DNA of 64,000 bases from Inquilinus ginsengisoli_A (GTDB lineage Bacteria; Pseudomonadota; Alphaproteobacteria; DSM-16000; Inquilinaceae): positions 91,929-155,928 of the forward strand of contig NZ_JAVDPW010000015.1 in the NCBI RefSeq assembly GCF_031453975.1, written 5' to 3'. A model generated the notes under the pieces. That model saw nothing but the letters and a program-made list of their open reading frames with translations, ran no database searches and had not been told where the DNA came from. Positions 7,017 to 16,041 of the stretch are shown piece by piece (the stretch's first letter is position 1; every line of letters starts with the position of its first letter). The position numbers were made by a program, and so were the translations under genes.

Positions 7017-8893
7017 CCGGCCTGGCCGGGACCCTCGACGTGCCGCAGGCTAATGCTGGTGCCGACGGCGCCTTGTTGTCGGTGCGCGACCTCACCGTCA
7101 GCTTCGAGACCGGGCAGGGGCCGTTCACCGCGGTGCGGTCGCTCGGCTTCGACCTGGCGCCCGGCCGCACGCTGGCCATCGTCGGCGAATCGGGGTCGGG
7201 CAAGTCGGTGACCGCGCTGTCGATCATGCGGCTGGTCGAAAGCGTCAACGGCCGGATCGAAGGCGGGTCGATCCGGTTCCGGCCGGACGATGGCGTCCCG
7301 ATCGACCTGGCGCGGGCCTCCGACGCCCGGCTGCGGCAGATCCGCGGCAACGACATCGCCATGATCTTCCAGGAGCCGATGACGTCGCTGAACCCGGTGT
7401 TCACCGTCGGCAACCAGATCGCCGAGGCGCTGATCCTGCACCAGGGCCTGAGCGTCCGCGAGGCGCGGCGGGCGGCGGAGGCGCTGCTGCGCCGGGTGCG
7501 GCTGCCGGACGCCGCGGCGATGCTGGACCGCTATCCGCACCAGCTGTCGGGCGGCATGCGCCAGCGGGTGATGATCGCCATGGCGCTGTGCTGCCGTCCG
7601 AAGCTGCTGATCGCCGACGAGCCGACCACGGCGCTGGATGTCACCATCCAGGCCCAGATCCTGACCCTGATCCGCGAGCTGCAGCAGGATCTCGGCATGT
7701 CCGTGCTGTTCATCACCCACGACATGGGGGTGGTGGCGGAGATGGCGGACGAGGTGCTGGTGATGTGGCAGGGGCGCAAGGTCGAGCAGGCCCCGGTGCG
7801 CGAGATCTTCCGGGCGCCGCAGCACCCCTACACCCGCGCCCTGCTGTCGGCGGTGCCGCGGCTGGGCAGCATGACCGGCGAAGCCCTGCCCCGGCGCGTG
7901 CCGCTGATCGTGATGGAGGGCGACGCCCCCCGCGGCGTCGGCGAGGCGCGGGTCCAGGACACCGCCGACTATGCGACGCCGCTGCTGTCGGTCGACCGGC
8001 TGTCGACCTGGTTCGATCTGAAGAAGAACCTGTTCGGCCGGCCCACCCATCGCTGCCACGCGGTGCAGCAGGTCAGCTTCGAGGTCTATCCCGGCGAGAC
8101 GCTGGCGCTGGTCGGCGAATCCGGCAGCGGCAAGTCGACCATCGGCAAGACCCTGCAGCAGCTGGTGGCGCCGACCAGCGGGTCCATCCGCTTCGAAGGC
8201 CAGGACATCCTGGCGATGGGGGCGGCGGACCGGCGCCGGCTGCGCCAGAAGATCCAGTACGTGTTCCAGGACCCCTTCGCCGCGCTCGATCCGCGCAAAC
8301 GGGTCGGGTTCTCGATCGCCGAGCCGATCGTCACCCATGGGCTGGCGACGGACCGCGCGGCGGTGACCCGGCGGGTGCACGAGCTGATGGAGCGGGTCGG
8401 GCTGCCGGCGGCGCGGGCCGGGCGCTACCCGCACGAGTTCTCCGGCGGCCAGCGCCAGCGCATCTGCATCGCCCGGGCGCTCGCCAGCGACCCCCGGCTG
8501 ATCATCGCCGACGAATCGGTCTCGGCCCTCGACGTCTCGATCCAGGCCCAGATCGTCGACCTGCTGATGGAGCTGCAGGCGCAGCAGCGCCTGTCCTACC
8601 TGTTCATCACCCACGACATGGCGGTGGTGGAGAAGATCAGCCACCGCGTCGCAGTGCTGTATCTCGGCCAGATCGTCGAGATCGGGCCGCGCCGGGCGGT
8701 GTTCGAGACGCCGCGGCACCCCTACACCAAGCGGCTGCTGGCGGCGGTGCCGGTGGCCGACCCCGAACGGACGGCGCCGCGCGCGGTGCCGGAGGGCGAA
8801 ATCCCCAGCTCGACCCGCGCGGTCGGCGACGAGCCGCCGGTCCTGCGGCTGCGGCCGGTCGGCCCGGACCATTTCGCGGCGATCGAAGCTTGA
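7013..8893 (+). CDS. Dual-domain peptide ABC transporter ATP-binding protein (GsiA-like)
   Basis: A 626-residue protein carrying two complete ABC ATPase domains, equal to fused DppD and DppF. Walker A GESGSGKS occurs near residues 58-65 and again near 368-375; signature motifs LSGGMRQR and FSGGQRQR and Walker B LLIADEP and LIIADES follow in each half. Each half ends with the HPYT-containing oligopeptide-transporter C-terminal segment. It starts with GTG overlapping the MarR-like stop. It energises the importer formed by the permeases at 10694 and 11623 with the binding protein at 8929. Fusion of both ATPases is known for GsiA and YejF-type systems. The Dpp/Opp family is certain, the substrate is not. 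Confidence 0.95.
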   Translation: MTGLAGTLDVPQANAGADGALLSVRDLTVSFETGQGPFTAVRSLGFDLAPGRTLAIVGESGSGKSVTALSIMRLVESVNGRIEGGSIRFRPDDGVPIDLARASDARLRQIRGNDIAMIFQEPMTSLNPVFTVGNQIAEALILHQGLSVREARRAAEALLRRVRLPDAAAMLDRYPHQLSGGMRQRVMIAMALCCRPKLLIADEPTTALDVTIQAQILTLIRELQQDLGMSVLFITHDMGVVAEMADEVLVMWQGRKVEQAPVREIFRAPQHPYTRALLSAVPRLGSMTGEALPRRVPLIVMEGDAPRGVGEARVQDTADYATPLLSVDRLSTWFDLKKNLFGRPTHRCHAVQQVSFEVYPGETLALVGESGSGKSTIGKTLQQLVAPTSGSIRFEGQDILAMGAADRRRLRQKIQYVFQDPFAALDPRKRVGFSIAEPIVTHGLATDRAAVTRRVHELMERVGLPAARAGRYPHEFSGGQRQRICIARALASDPRLIIADESVSALDVSIQAQIVDLLMELQAQQRLSYLFITHDMAVVEKISHRVAVLYLGQIVEIGPRRAVFETPRHPYTKRLLAAVPVADPERTAPRAVPEGEIPSSTRAVGDEPPVLRLRPVGPDHFAAIEA

Positions 8894-8928
8894 GCCGCAA
8901 ACACAACAAGCAGACAGGGAAGGCGAAC

Positions 8929-10458
8929 ATGCGCAACGGATCCATCGGAAGACATGCCCTCGGATTGGCGCTCGCGGCGGCGCTGCTGCCGGCCGCGGCG
9001 TCCCAGGCCCAGGCGGCGGGAACGCTGACCGTCTCCCTGCGGCAGGACCCCGGCAGCTGGGACCCGATCGACACCTTCCTGGTGGCCTGGGGGTCGGTCG
9101 GCAGCCAGATCTTCGACGGGCTGGTGATGCGCGGGCCGGACCTCAAGCTGGTGCCCGGCCTGGCGACGAGCTGGGAGTTCCTGGACAATTCCAGCCGCAT
9201 CCGCTTCCACCTACGCCAGGGCGTGACCTTCCAGAACGGCGAGGTCTTCGACGCGGCGGCGGTGAAGTTCACCTTCGACCGGCTGCTCGGGCCTGAGGGC
9301 GCCAAAGGGCCGCAGCAGTCGAACTACAACTCGATCGACCATGTCGCGGTGGTCGATGCCGCGACCGTCGACTTCGTGATGAAGCGGCCGGACCCGGTGC
9401 TGCTGACCAAGCTGGCCGGCTACGGCGCCATGATCGTGCCGCCGAAATACATCGCGGAGAAGGGTGACGACGTCTTCAACGCCAGCCCGATCGGCACCGG
9501 CCCATTCAAGGTCGTGGCCTATGAGCCGAAGGTCAGCCTGACCCTGGAGGCCAACCCCGCCTACTGGGGCGGCGCGCCGAAGCTCGACAAGCTGGTCTAT
9601 CGCTTCATCACCGAATCCTCGACCCAGATCGCCGAGCTGCAGGCCGGCCGCATCGACATCGCCATGCGGGTCGAGGTCTCGCAGGTGCCGGTGGTCGAGC
9701 AGGATGCGAAGCTGCGGATCGAAAGCGTGCCGGGCCCGACCGTCTTCGCCATGCGCTTCAACACCAAATCCGGCCCGACGGCGCAGGAGGCGGTGCGCAA
9801 GGCCATCATCATGGCGGTCGACCGCGACACCATCGTCAAGACCGTGCTGGCCGGCCAGGCCGAGCCGATCGTCAGCTTCCAGAGCCGGCTGTCCTTCGGC
9901 TATCCCCCGGACCTCAAGCCGCTGCCCTTCGACCCGGCGGGGGCCAAGGCGCTGCTGGCCCAGGCGGGGGTGCGGCCGGGCACGCCGCTGCAGCTGGACT
10001 TCCCGGGCAACAACGCCACCCAGCGCGAGGTGCTGCAGGCGGTGGCCGGCTACCTCCAGATCGTCGGCTTCAAGGCCACGCTGAAGCCGTACGAGGTCAA
10101 CGTCTTCCTCAACGACATCGTGCCGGGCGGCAAGACCGGGGACCTGTTCCAGGAAGGCTGGGGCGGCTGGACCTTCGACTACGACAACACCGCCTACCTG
10201 ATGTACCACACCGGCGAGAAGTGGAATCCCTACGACAGCATCCCGGAGCTCGACGCGATGCTGGAGGCGCAGCGCAAGACCTACGACCCGGCCGAGCGCG
10301 AGAAGACGCTGCAGCAGGTCGCGGGCTACGTCGCCGACAAGGCGATGGAGCTGCCGCTCTACAACCTCAACACCATCTACGGCGTCAACCGCCGGGTGCA
10401 GAACGTGCAGCTGCCCTCCGACGAGCGCCTGCGCTTCGTCGACGCGACCGTCGAATGA
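8929..10458 (+). CDS. Peptide ABC transporter substrate-binding protein (SBP family 5)
   Basis: A 509-residue periplasmic binding protein with an N-terminal signal peptide of about 29 residues (hydrophobic ALGLALAAALLPAAA, cleavage near QAQA-AG). The fold is that of DppA/OppA: LRQDPGSWDP near the mature N-terminus, FHLRQGVTFQNGEVF and IGTGPFKVVAYEP in the conserved core. Start ATG 8929 has an AGGGAAGG site. It follows the ATPase by 35 bases. A large inverted-repeat element separates it from the permeases, which may keep the binding protein more strongly expressed than the membrane parts. Peptide specificity cannot be read; the M14 carboxypeptidase in the same operon suggests a peptide-like ligand. 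Confidence 0.93.
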   Translation: MRNGSIGRHALGLALAAALLPAAASQAQAAGTLTVSLRQDPGSWDPIDTFLVAWGSVGSQIFDGLVMRGPDLKLVPGLATSWEFLDNSSRIRFHLRQGVTFQNGEVFDAAAVKFTFDRLLGPEGAKGPQQSNYNSIDHVAVVDAATVDFVMKRPDPVLLTKLAGYGAMIVPPKYIAEKGDDVFNASPIGTGPFKVVAYEPKVSLTLEANPAYWGGAPKLDKLVYRFITESSTQIAELQAGRIDIAMRVEVSQVPVVEQDAKLRIESVPGPTVFAMRFNTKSGPTAQEAVRKAIIMAVDRDTIVKTVLAGQAEPIVSFQSRLSFGYPPDLKPLPFDPAGAKALLAQAGVRPGTPLQLDFPGNNATQREVLQAVAGYLQIVGFKATLKPYEVNVFLNDIVPGGKTGDLFQEGWGGWTFDYDNTAYLMYHTGEKWNPYDSIPELDAMLEAQRKTYDPAEREKTLQQVAGYVADKAMELPLYNLNTIYGVNRRVQNVQLPSDERLRFVDATVE

Positions 10459-10480
10459 CCGGCGGGGCCGTTATTTCTCT

Positions 10481-10647
10481 AGTCCCCCCTCCCCTTGCGG
10501 GAGGGGGGCAGGGGGAGGGGGTTGTCGATGACAAGCACCCAAGCCAACCAATCCCTGACCGATCGATCGGTCAATTCTTATCCCTCGCCGGTTTCGGCGA
10601 CGCGAACCCCCTCCCCCTAACCCCCTCCCGCGAGGGGAGGGGGGACT
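10481..10647. repeat. 167-bp inverted-repeat element inside the ABC operon
   Basis: Two 43-base arms (10481-10523 and 10605-10647) are inverted copies differing at about three positions and consist of alternating C-rich and G-rich runs. The centre contains a perfect 18-bp palindrome at 10556-10573. It fills most of the 235-bp gap between the binding-protein stop and the first permease. Similar C/G-rich arms occur in smaller form at 25703-25781. It looks like a small non-coding mobile or mosaic element; it could act as an mRNA stabiliser or partial terminator. Confidence 0.8.
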
Positions 10648-10693
10648 CAGGTCCATCGGGCTGGCCCATCCCTTCTCACGAAGGCCGCCGTCC

Positions 10694-11623
10694 ATGATCG
10701 TCTTCATCGCCCGGCGGGTGGCGCTCGCCGTCTTCGTCGTGCTGGTGGTCACCCTGCTGGTGTCCTGGGCGATCCGGCTGACCGGCGACCCCGCCATCAT
10801 GCTGGCCCAGGGCGCCGGCAGCGTCACCGAGGAGGACCTGCAGCGCATCCGCATCGCCCTCGGCCTCGACCGGCCGTTCCTGGTGCAGTATCTCGGCTTC
10901 CTCAAGGGCCTGGTGACCGGCGATTTCGGCCGCAGCTTCCTCGGCGGCACGCCGGTGTCGCTGCTGGTCGGCCGGGCCCTGCCGGCGACGCTGCTGCTGG
11001 CCTTCGTCTCGCTGGCGGCCTCGATCCTGGTGTCGATCCCGCTCGGCATCCACGCCGCCGTGCACAGGGGCAAAGCGGTGGACCAGCTGATCCGGATCCT
11101 GTCGCTGGTCGGGCTGTCCTTCCCCAATTTCTGGCTGGCGATCATGATGGTGCTGGTGTTCTCCATCGGCCTCGGCTGGCTGCCGCCGAGCGGGATGGAG
11201 GACGCGTCCAGCCTGGTGATGCCGGCCGCGACCATGGCGGTGATCCTGACCGCGACCAATGTCCGGCTGGTGCGCACCGCGATGCTGGAGACGCTGTCGG
11301 CGCAGTACATCATGGTGGCCCGCAGCAAGGGCCTGCGCGAACGGGTGGTGCTGTACAAGCATGCGCTGCGCAACTGCGCCATCCCGCTGATCACCTATAT
11401 CGGGCTGCAATTCGGCGGGCTGGTCGGCGGCATCGTGGTGGTCGAACAGGTCTTCGCCTGGCCCGGCATGGGGTCGCTGGCCTTCGACGCCATCGCCGCC
11501 CGCGACTATCCGGTGCTGCAGGCGGTGATCACCGTGCTGGCGATCCTGATCGTCGTGATCAATCTCGCGGTCGACATCGCCTACGGGCTGGTCGACCCGC
11601 GCATCCGCGCCGGGGTGTCGTGA
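10694..11623 (+). CDS. Peptide ABC transporter permease, DppB type
   Basis: A 309-residue inner-membrane protein with an N-terminal helix, a periplasmic loop and five further hydrophobic segments, as in DppB/OppB. The cytoplasmic EAA loop (YIMVARSKGLRERVVLYKHALRN) is clear around residues 205-235. It ends VDPRIRAGVS, typical of the subfamily. Its stop codon overlaps the start of the DppC-type partner. It forms half of the channel of the importer whose ATPase and binding protein lie upstream. Confidence 0.94.
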   Translation: MIVFIARRVALAVFVVLVVTLLVSWAIRLTGDPAIMLAQGAGSVTEEDLQRIRIALGLDRPFLVQYLGFLKGLVTGDFGRSFLGGTPVSLLVGRALPATLLLAFVSLAASILVSIPLGIHAAVHRGKAVDQLIRILSLVGLSFPNFWLAIMMVLVFSIGLGWLPPSGMEDASSLVMPAATMAVILTATNVRLVRTAMLETLSAQYIMVARSKGLRERVVLYKHALRNCAIPLITYIGLQFGGLVGGIVVVEQVFAWPGMGSLAFDAIAARDYPVLQAVITVLAILIVVINLAVDIAYGLVDPRIRAGVS

Positions 11624-12474
11624 TGGCGGTGATCGAGGACCGCCGCCCCTGGTCGCGGCGGCTGCGCAACCTGGAGTTCATCCTCGGCGCCGCGCTGACC
11701 GGGGTGATGGTGCTGGCGGTGCTGTGCGCCGGCCTCTTGTTCCCCGACGGCGGCGAGGGCTTCGACCTGACCGCCCGCCTGCTGCCGCCGTTCCACAGCT
11801 GGGCCCATCCCCTGGGCACCGACCCGGTCGGCCGCGACGTGCTGGCCCGGGTGGTGACGGGCGGCGGCATCTCGCTGACCGTCGGCTTCCTCTCGGTGGC
11901 CGGCGCGGTGGTGATCGGCACCATCGTCGGCCTCGTCGCCGGCTACTACCGCGGCGTCTGGGACCTGATCCTGATGCGCTGCGCCGACGTCCAGCTGGCG
12001 CTGCCCTTCATCCTGATCGCCATCACCTTCATCGCCATCCTCGGCAGCGGCCTGGGCAACCTGATCTTCTTCATGGTGATCTCGCAATGGGTGCAGTACG
12101 CCCGGGTCGTCCGGGGCTCGGTGCTGTCGCTGCGCGACCGCGAATTCGTGCAGGCGGCGACGGCGATCGGCGTGCGCGACCACCGCATCATCCTCGACCA
12201 CCTGCTGCCCAATGTGCTGGGGCCGATCGTCATTCTGATGACGCTGAACGTGGCCAACAACATCCTGCTGGAAAGCAGCCTGACCTTCCTCGGCCTCGGC
12301 GTCGACCCGCTGATCCCCAGCTGGGGCGGCATGCTGGCCGACGGCCGCACCTATCTGCAGACCGCCTGGTGGATCAGCGTGTTCCCCGGGCTCGCCATCA
12401 TGCTCACCGTGCTGGGCCTCAACCTGCTGGGCGACTGGCTGCGCGACGTGCTCGACCCGACCGGAAAGATCTGA
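11623..12474 (+). CDS. Peptide ABC transporter permease, DppC type
   Basis: A 283-residue permease with five to six hydrophobic segments. HPLGTDPVGRDVLARVV near residue 60 and the EAA loop (EFVQAATAIGVRDHRIILDHLLPN) are hallmarks of DppC/OppC. ATG 11623 overlaps the upstream stop (TGATG); a GTG three bases earlier is also possible. The carboxypeptidase gene follows after two bases, so the two are translationally linked. Confidence 0.94.
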   Translation: MAVIEDRRPWSRRLRNLEFILGAALTGVMVLAVLCAGLLFPDGGEGFDLTARLLPPFHSWAHPLGTDPVGRDVLARVVTGGGISLTVGFLSVAGAVVIGTIVGLVAGYYRGVWDLILMRCADVQLALPFILIAITFIAILGSGLGNLIFFMVISQWVQYARVVRGSVLSLRDREFVQAATAIGVRDHRIILDHLLPNVLGPIVILMTLNVANNILLESSLTFLGLGVDPLIPSWGGMLADGRTYLQTAWWISVFPGLAIMLTVLGLNLLGDWLRDVLDPTGKI

Positions 12475-12476
12475 CC

Positions 12477-14219
12477 ATGACCGTCCTGCTCGACCGTGCC
12501 GTGCCGCGGAGCCTCGATGCCATCGTCCGCGATCTCTCCCAGGATCACCGCGGCGCCCTGGTCGAGGCTTGGCTGTTCGAGGGCGAGGCGGCGCGCCGCG
12601 AGGCCGAGACCGCCCTGGCCGCTGCCGGCGTCTCGGCCCGGCTGCGCAGCGCCTACAAGCCGCTGCTGCATGCCTTCCTGGAGGAGATCGACACCTCGGG
12701 CCTGGCGGCGGTGACCATCCGCCACCCGGTGCATCCCGCGGCCGCGCCCCACCGCTTCACGCTGGAGGCCTATCCGCTGGCGCCGCTGCTGGAGGGCGTC
12801 GACCTGCGCTTCGAGCCTGGCGATGCCGAGCTGTCCTACCGCGCGACGCTGTCCTACCGCGACGGCCGCACCTTGGAGACAGCGATCTTCGCGCCCAACC
12901 ACCTGGCGATGGACCATCTCGACACCGCCACGCTGTCGCCGACCGGCTGGCTGCGCGTCACCGGCCGGCCCGGCGGCCTGCCGGACCTCGACCAGCGCAT
13001 CGAGACCGAGGTCGAGGCGCTGTTCCGGGCGGTGGTCGACATGGTCCGGGCCCATCCCTGGGGGGCGCAGGAGCCCTATTTCGAGCGCCTGTCGATCGTG
13101 GTCGAGACGCCGGCGCTCGAACGCGAACTGCCCTTCCATGAGGAGGCGGTCAGCCTGCACGAGGCGCTGCACGAGGACCTCTACTTCTCGCTGCTCGAGC
13201 TGTTCCAGCGCCAGTCCGGCCGCCCGGTCGGCGACCGCGGCCTGCAGCCCGGCCAGATCGTGCCGGAGATCCGGGCGGCGGCCGGGGAGCCGCGGGTGCG
13301 GGTCGAGGCCGTGCCCTTCGGCGATCTCGCCGATGAGGCCGGGGCCTGGGCGCCGCAGCCGCTGGACGGCGCGGCGGCGCCGATCTCGATCGAGCAGGCG
13401 CATCGCGAGCTGGCGGCGCTGGGCGGCGAGCCGATCCTGGCCCGGTCGCGCCAGGGGCGGGCGGTGCCGGGGATCATCCGCCCGGGGTCCCGCCCGGCGG
13501 TGCTGGTCACCGGCGGCCAGCACGCCAACGAGACCACCGGCCCGGTCGGCGCCCTGCGCGCCGCGCAGCGGCTGCTGCAGGAACCGGCGGTACATCTGGC
13601 GCTGATCCCGCTGGAGAATCCCGACGGCTACGCCCTGCATGAACGGCTGTGCCGGGACAATCCGCGGCACATGCACCATGCCGCGCGCTACACCGCGATG
13701 GGCGACGATCTGGAGTACCGCACCGGCGAGGGGCTGTACGAGCGCGCGGCGCGGCAGGAGGCGGTGGAGCGGACGGGTGCGCAACTGCACGTCAACCTGC
13801 ACGGCTATCCCGCACATGAATGGACCCGGCCCTTCACCGGCTACCTGCCGCGTGGCTTCGCGATGTGGACCATCCCGAAGGGCTTCTTCCTGATCCTGCG
13901 CCACCATCCGGACTGGGCGGAGCCGGGCATGGCGCTGATCCAGGCGGTGACCCGCCGGCTGGCGCGGATCGCGCCGCTCTTGGAGCTGAACCGGATGCAG
14001 CTGGCCGCCTACGGCGCCCATGCCGGGGCGGGGCCGTTCACCGTGGTCAACGGCATCCCCTGCATGATCGGGCCGGACGAGCGCAGCCGGGTGCCGTTGA
14101 CCCTGATCACCGAATACCCCGACGAAACCATCTACGGCGACCGCTTCGCCCTCGGCCACACCGTGCAGATGGAGACGGTGCTGGCGGCGGTGGAGCACCA
14201 TGCGGGGCTCATCGCCTGA
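12477..14219 (+). CDS. M14 family zinc carboxypeptidase
   Basis: A 580-residue protein. The first 290 residues have no motif I recognise; the C-terminal half is an M14 zinc peptidase with the metal-binding HxxE at His349 and Glu352 (GGQHANETTG), LIPLENPDGY, and the third ligand in LHVNLHGY (most likely His442). No signal peptide is visible, so it should act in the cytoplasm on imported substrate. It is the last gene of the MarR-regulated ABC operon, two bases after the permease. The family removes C-terminal residues, including D-Glu-linked diaminopimelate in some members. Family call is firm; substrate is open. Confidence 0.88.
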   Translation: MTVLLDRAVPRSLDAIVRDLSQDHRGALVEAWLFEGEAARREAETALAAAGVSARLRSAYKPLLHAFLEEIDTSGLAAVTIRHPVHPAAAPHRFTLEAYPLAPLLEGVDLRFEPGDAELSYRATLSYRDGRTLETAIFAPNHLAMDHLDTATLSPTGWLRVTGRPGGLPDLDQRIETEVEALFRAVVDMVRAHPWGAQEPYFERLSIVVETPALERELPFHEEAVSLHEALHEDLYFSLLELFQRQSGRPVGDRGLQPGQIVPEIRAAAGEPRVRVEAVPFGDLADEAGAWAPQPLDGAAAPISIEQAHRELAALGGEPILARSRQGRAVPGIIRPGSRPAVLVTGGQHANETTGPVGALRAAQRLLQEPAVHLALIPLENPDGYALHERLCRDNPRHMHHAARYTAMGDDLEYRTGEGLYERAARQEAVERTGAQLHVNLHGYPAHEWTRPFTGYLPRGFAMWTIPKGFFLILRHHPDWAEPGMALIQAVTRRLARIAPLLELNRMQLAAYGAHAGAGPFTVVNGIPCMIGPDERSRVPLTLITEYPDETIYGDRFALGHTVQMETVLAAVEHHAGLIA

Positions 14220-14253
14220 GGCAAGTTGCATGGCCTCTCCCGCCCCCTCAATC

Positions 14254-14332
14254 GTCATTGCGAGGAGGCGAAGCCGACGAAGCAATCCATGGCGCCGCCT
14301 GGCATGGATTGCTTCGCTGCGCTCGCAATGAC
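14254..14332. repeat. Interspersed inverted-repeat element, copy 2 (complete)
   Basis: This copy shows the full element bounded by the inverted ends GTCATTGCGAG and CTCGCAATGAC. Its internal 67 bases (14267-14333) are identical to copy 1 at 6305-6371. It sits between the convergent carboxypeptidase and SDR genes, where the hairpin may serve as terminator. Confidence 0.85.
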
Positions 14333-14365
14333 GATGGGGGAAGAGGCCGCGCCAGGAGGCAGGCC

Positions 14366-15130
14366 TCAGCTCCGGCTGATCGACACCCCGCCATCGACCA
14401 GCAGCGCCGTCCCGGTGGTGAAGCTGGAGGCGTCGGAGGCGAGGTACAGCACCGACCGCGCCATCTCCTCCGGGCTGGCGATGCGCTTCATCGGGTAGAG
14501 GCCCTTGATGAAGTCGCGCGCCTCCTGCGTGCCTGCGAAGACCTCGTACATCGGGGTCTCGGTCGCGCCCGGCAGCAGCGCGTTGACGCGGATGCCCTGG
14601 GCGCCGAATTCCACCGCCAGCGCCTGGGTCAGGCCGATCAGCCCGGACTTGCTGGCGGCATAGGCGGCCACGCCGGGAAAGCCCACGGTGTGGCCGACGA
14701 AGCTGGAGGTGAAGATCACCGACCCGCCGCCGCGCCGCAGCATCGCCGGGATCTGGTGGCGGACGGCCAGGAAGGCGCTGGTCAGGTTGGTCTCGACCGT
14801 CTCGCGCCATGCCTCCGGCGTCACCTCCGGGGTCGGCGCCATCGGCCCGACCATCCCGGCGTTGTTGAAGGCGATGTCGAGGCCGCCGAAGCGGGTCTCG
14901 GCCGTCTCCACCAGCCCCTGGGCGAAGCCTTCGTCGGTGACGTCCCCGGCCAGGGCGACCGCCTGGCCGCCGGCCGCGGCGATCTCCCCGACCAGGGTGT
15001 CAAGCGGTTCGCGGCGGCGGGCGCCGAGCACCAGGCTGGCGCCCTCGCGGGCGAACAGCAGCGCGGTGGCGCGCCCGATGCCGGAGCTGGCCCCGGCGAT
15101 GATGGCGATCTTCCCGGCCAATGCGGTCAT
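14366..15130 (-). CDS. SDR family oxidoreductase
   Basis: A 254-residue classical SDR. Cofactor motif AGASSGIG at 12-19, NNAG at 89-92, serine at 142-143 (TSSF), catalytic Tyr157 and Lys161 (YAASK), and a C-terminal LLVDGG segment. Asp63 in GDV suggests normal adenine-ring contacts. It stands alone, divergent from the glutathione transferase gene at 15375 across a 244-bp gap in which I see no clear operator. The substrate is unknown. Confidence 0.92.
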   Translation of the reverse strand: MTALAGKIAIIAGASSGIGRATALLFAREGASLVLGARRREPLDTLVGEIAAAGGQAVALAGDVTDEGFAQGLVETAETRFGGLDIAFNNAGMVGPMAPTPEVTPEAWRETVETNLTSAFLAVRHQIPAMLRRGGGSVIFTSSFVGHTVGFPGVAAYAASKSGLIGLTQALAVEFGAQGIRVNALLPGATETPMYEVFAGTQEARDFIKGLYPMKRIASPEEMARSVLYLASDASSFTTGTALLVDGGVSISRS

Positions 15131-15374
15131 GTCGCGGTCCCTTCATGATACGATTCCATGCCGTCCTGCGGCATCGGTCGGGATGGAGACTGAAGGGGTT
15201 TCGCGGCGGCGGAACCTCGGTCCTTGCCGCGCAATCCGGGTCGGCAGGGCTGCTCCTTGGTAGTGAGCTTCCCTCCCAAGGGATGGTGTTCTGGCCTGCA
15301 ACTGGTTGCAGATTGCTATCATCCGCCGGATTTGGCAGGATGGTCCCAACCAGACCCTGTGGAGGAGCGACGCC

Positions 15375-15959
15375 ATGAAGCTGTACCTCACCCCAAACGC
15401 GTGCAGCCTTGCCGACCACATCGCGCTGCATGAGGCCGGCTTTGACTTCGACCGCATCCGCGTCGACATCCCGACCCGGCGGACCGAGAGCGGCGACGAC
15501 TTCACCCAGATCAACCCCAAGGGCTATGTCCCGGCCCTGGTGCTCGACGACGGCGCGGTGCTGACCGAGAACGTGGCGATCCTGAGCTGGATCGCGGACC
15601 GTGCGCCGCAGCTGGCGCCGGGCGGCGAGCTGGGCCGCATCCGGCTGGTCGAGACCCTCGCCTTCATCGGCAGCGAGCTGCACAAGCTGCTGATCCGGTC
15701 GATCTTTCCGACCAGCGACGCCGAGAAGGCGGCAGTCGACGAGGTGATCGCGCTGCGGCTCGGCGTCATCGCCGGCCAGATGCAGGGCGACTACCTGTTC
15801 GGCGACCAGGCCGGCGTCGCCGACGCCTATCTCTACGTGATGCTGCGCTGGGCCGGGGCGCTGGGGCTGCCGGTGCCGGAGCCGCTGCCGGCCTTCGTCG
15901 AACGGATGGCGGCGCGGCCGGCGGTGCAGCAGGCGCTGCGCCATGAGGGCCTGGCCTGA
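15375..15959 (+). CDS. Beta-class glutathione S-transferase
   Basis: A 194-residue cytosolic transferase that conjugates glutathione to electrophiles. The N-terminal thioredoxin-like domain reads MKLYLTPNACSLADHIALHE, with Cys10 equivalent to the active-site cysteine of E. coli GstA and other beta-class enzymes. NPKGYVPAL and LTENVAIL give the glutathione site; the all-alpha domain contains GVADAYLYVMLRWA. ATG 15375 follows GGAGGAG; earlier in-frame starts lack this. Slightly shorter than GstA (201 residues). Probably a detoxification enzyme. Confidence 0.92.
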   Translation: MKLYLTPNACSLADHIALHEAGFDFDRIRVDIPTRRTESGDDFTQINPKGYVPALVLDDGAVLTENVAILSWIADRAPQLAPGGELGRIRLVETLAFIGSELHKLLIRSIFPTSDAEKAAVDEVIALRLGVIAGQMQGDYLFGDQAGVADAYLYVMLRWAGALGLPVPEPLPAFVERMAARPAVQQALRHEGLA

Positions 15960-16041
15960 CCGGATCCGAAGCGCTTACGCCACACAAGGAGGACGCTGCG
16001 GTCCGTGCTACGCTGCCGCTGGAAATTTCAGCGAGGCGTGG

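Noticed and set aside
12351..14810. Minus-strand open frame of 819 codons opposite the M14 gene
   Set aside because: Shadow of the carboxypeptidase; its translation has no recognisable domain and crosses the repeat element.
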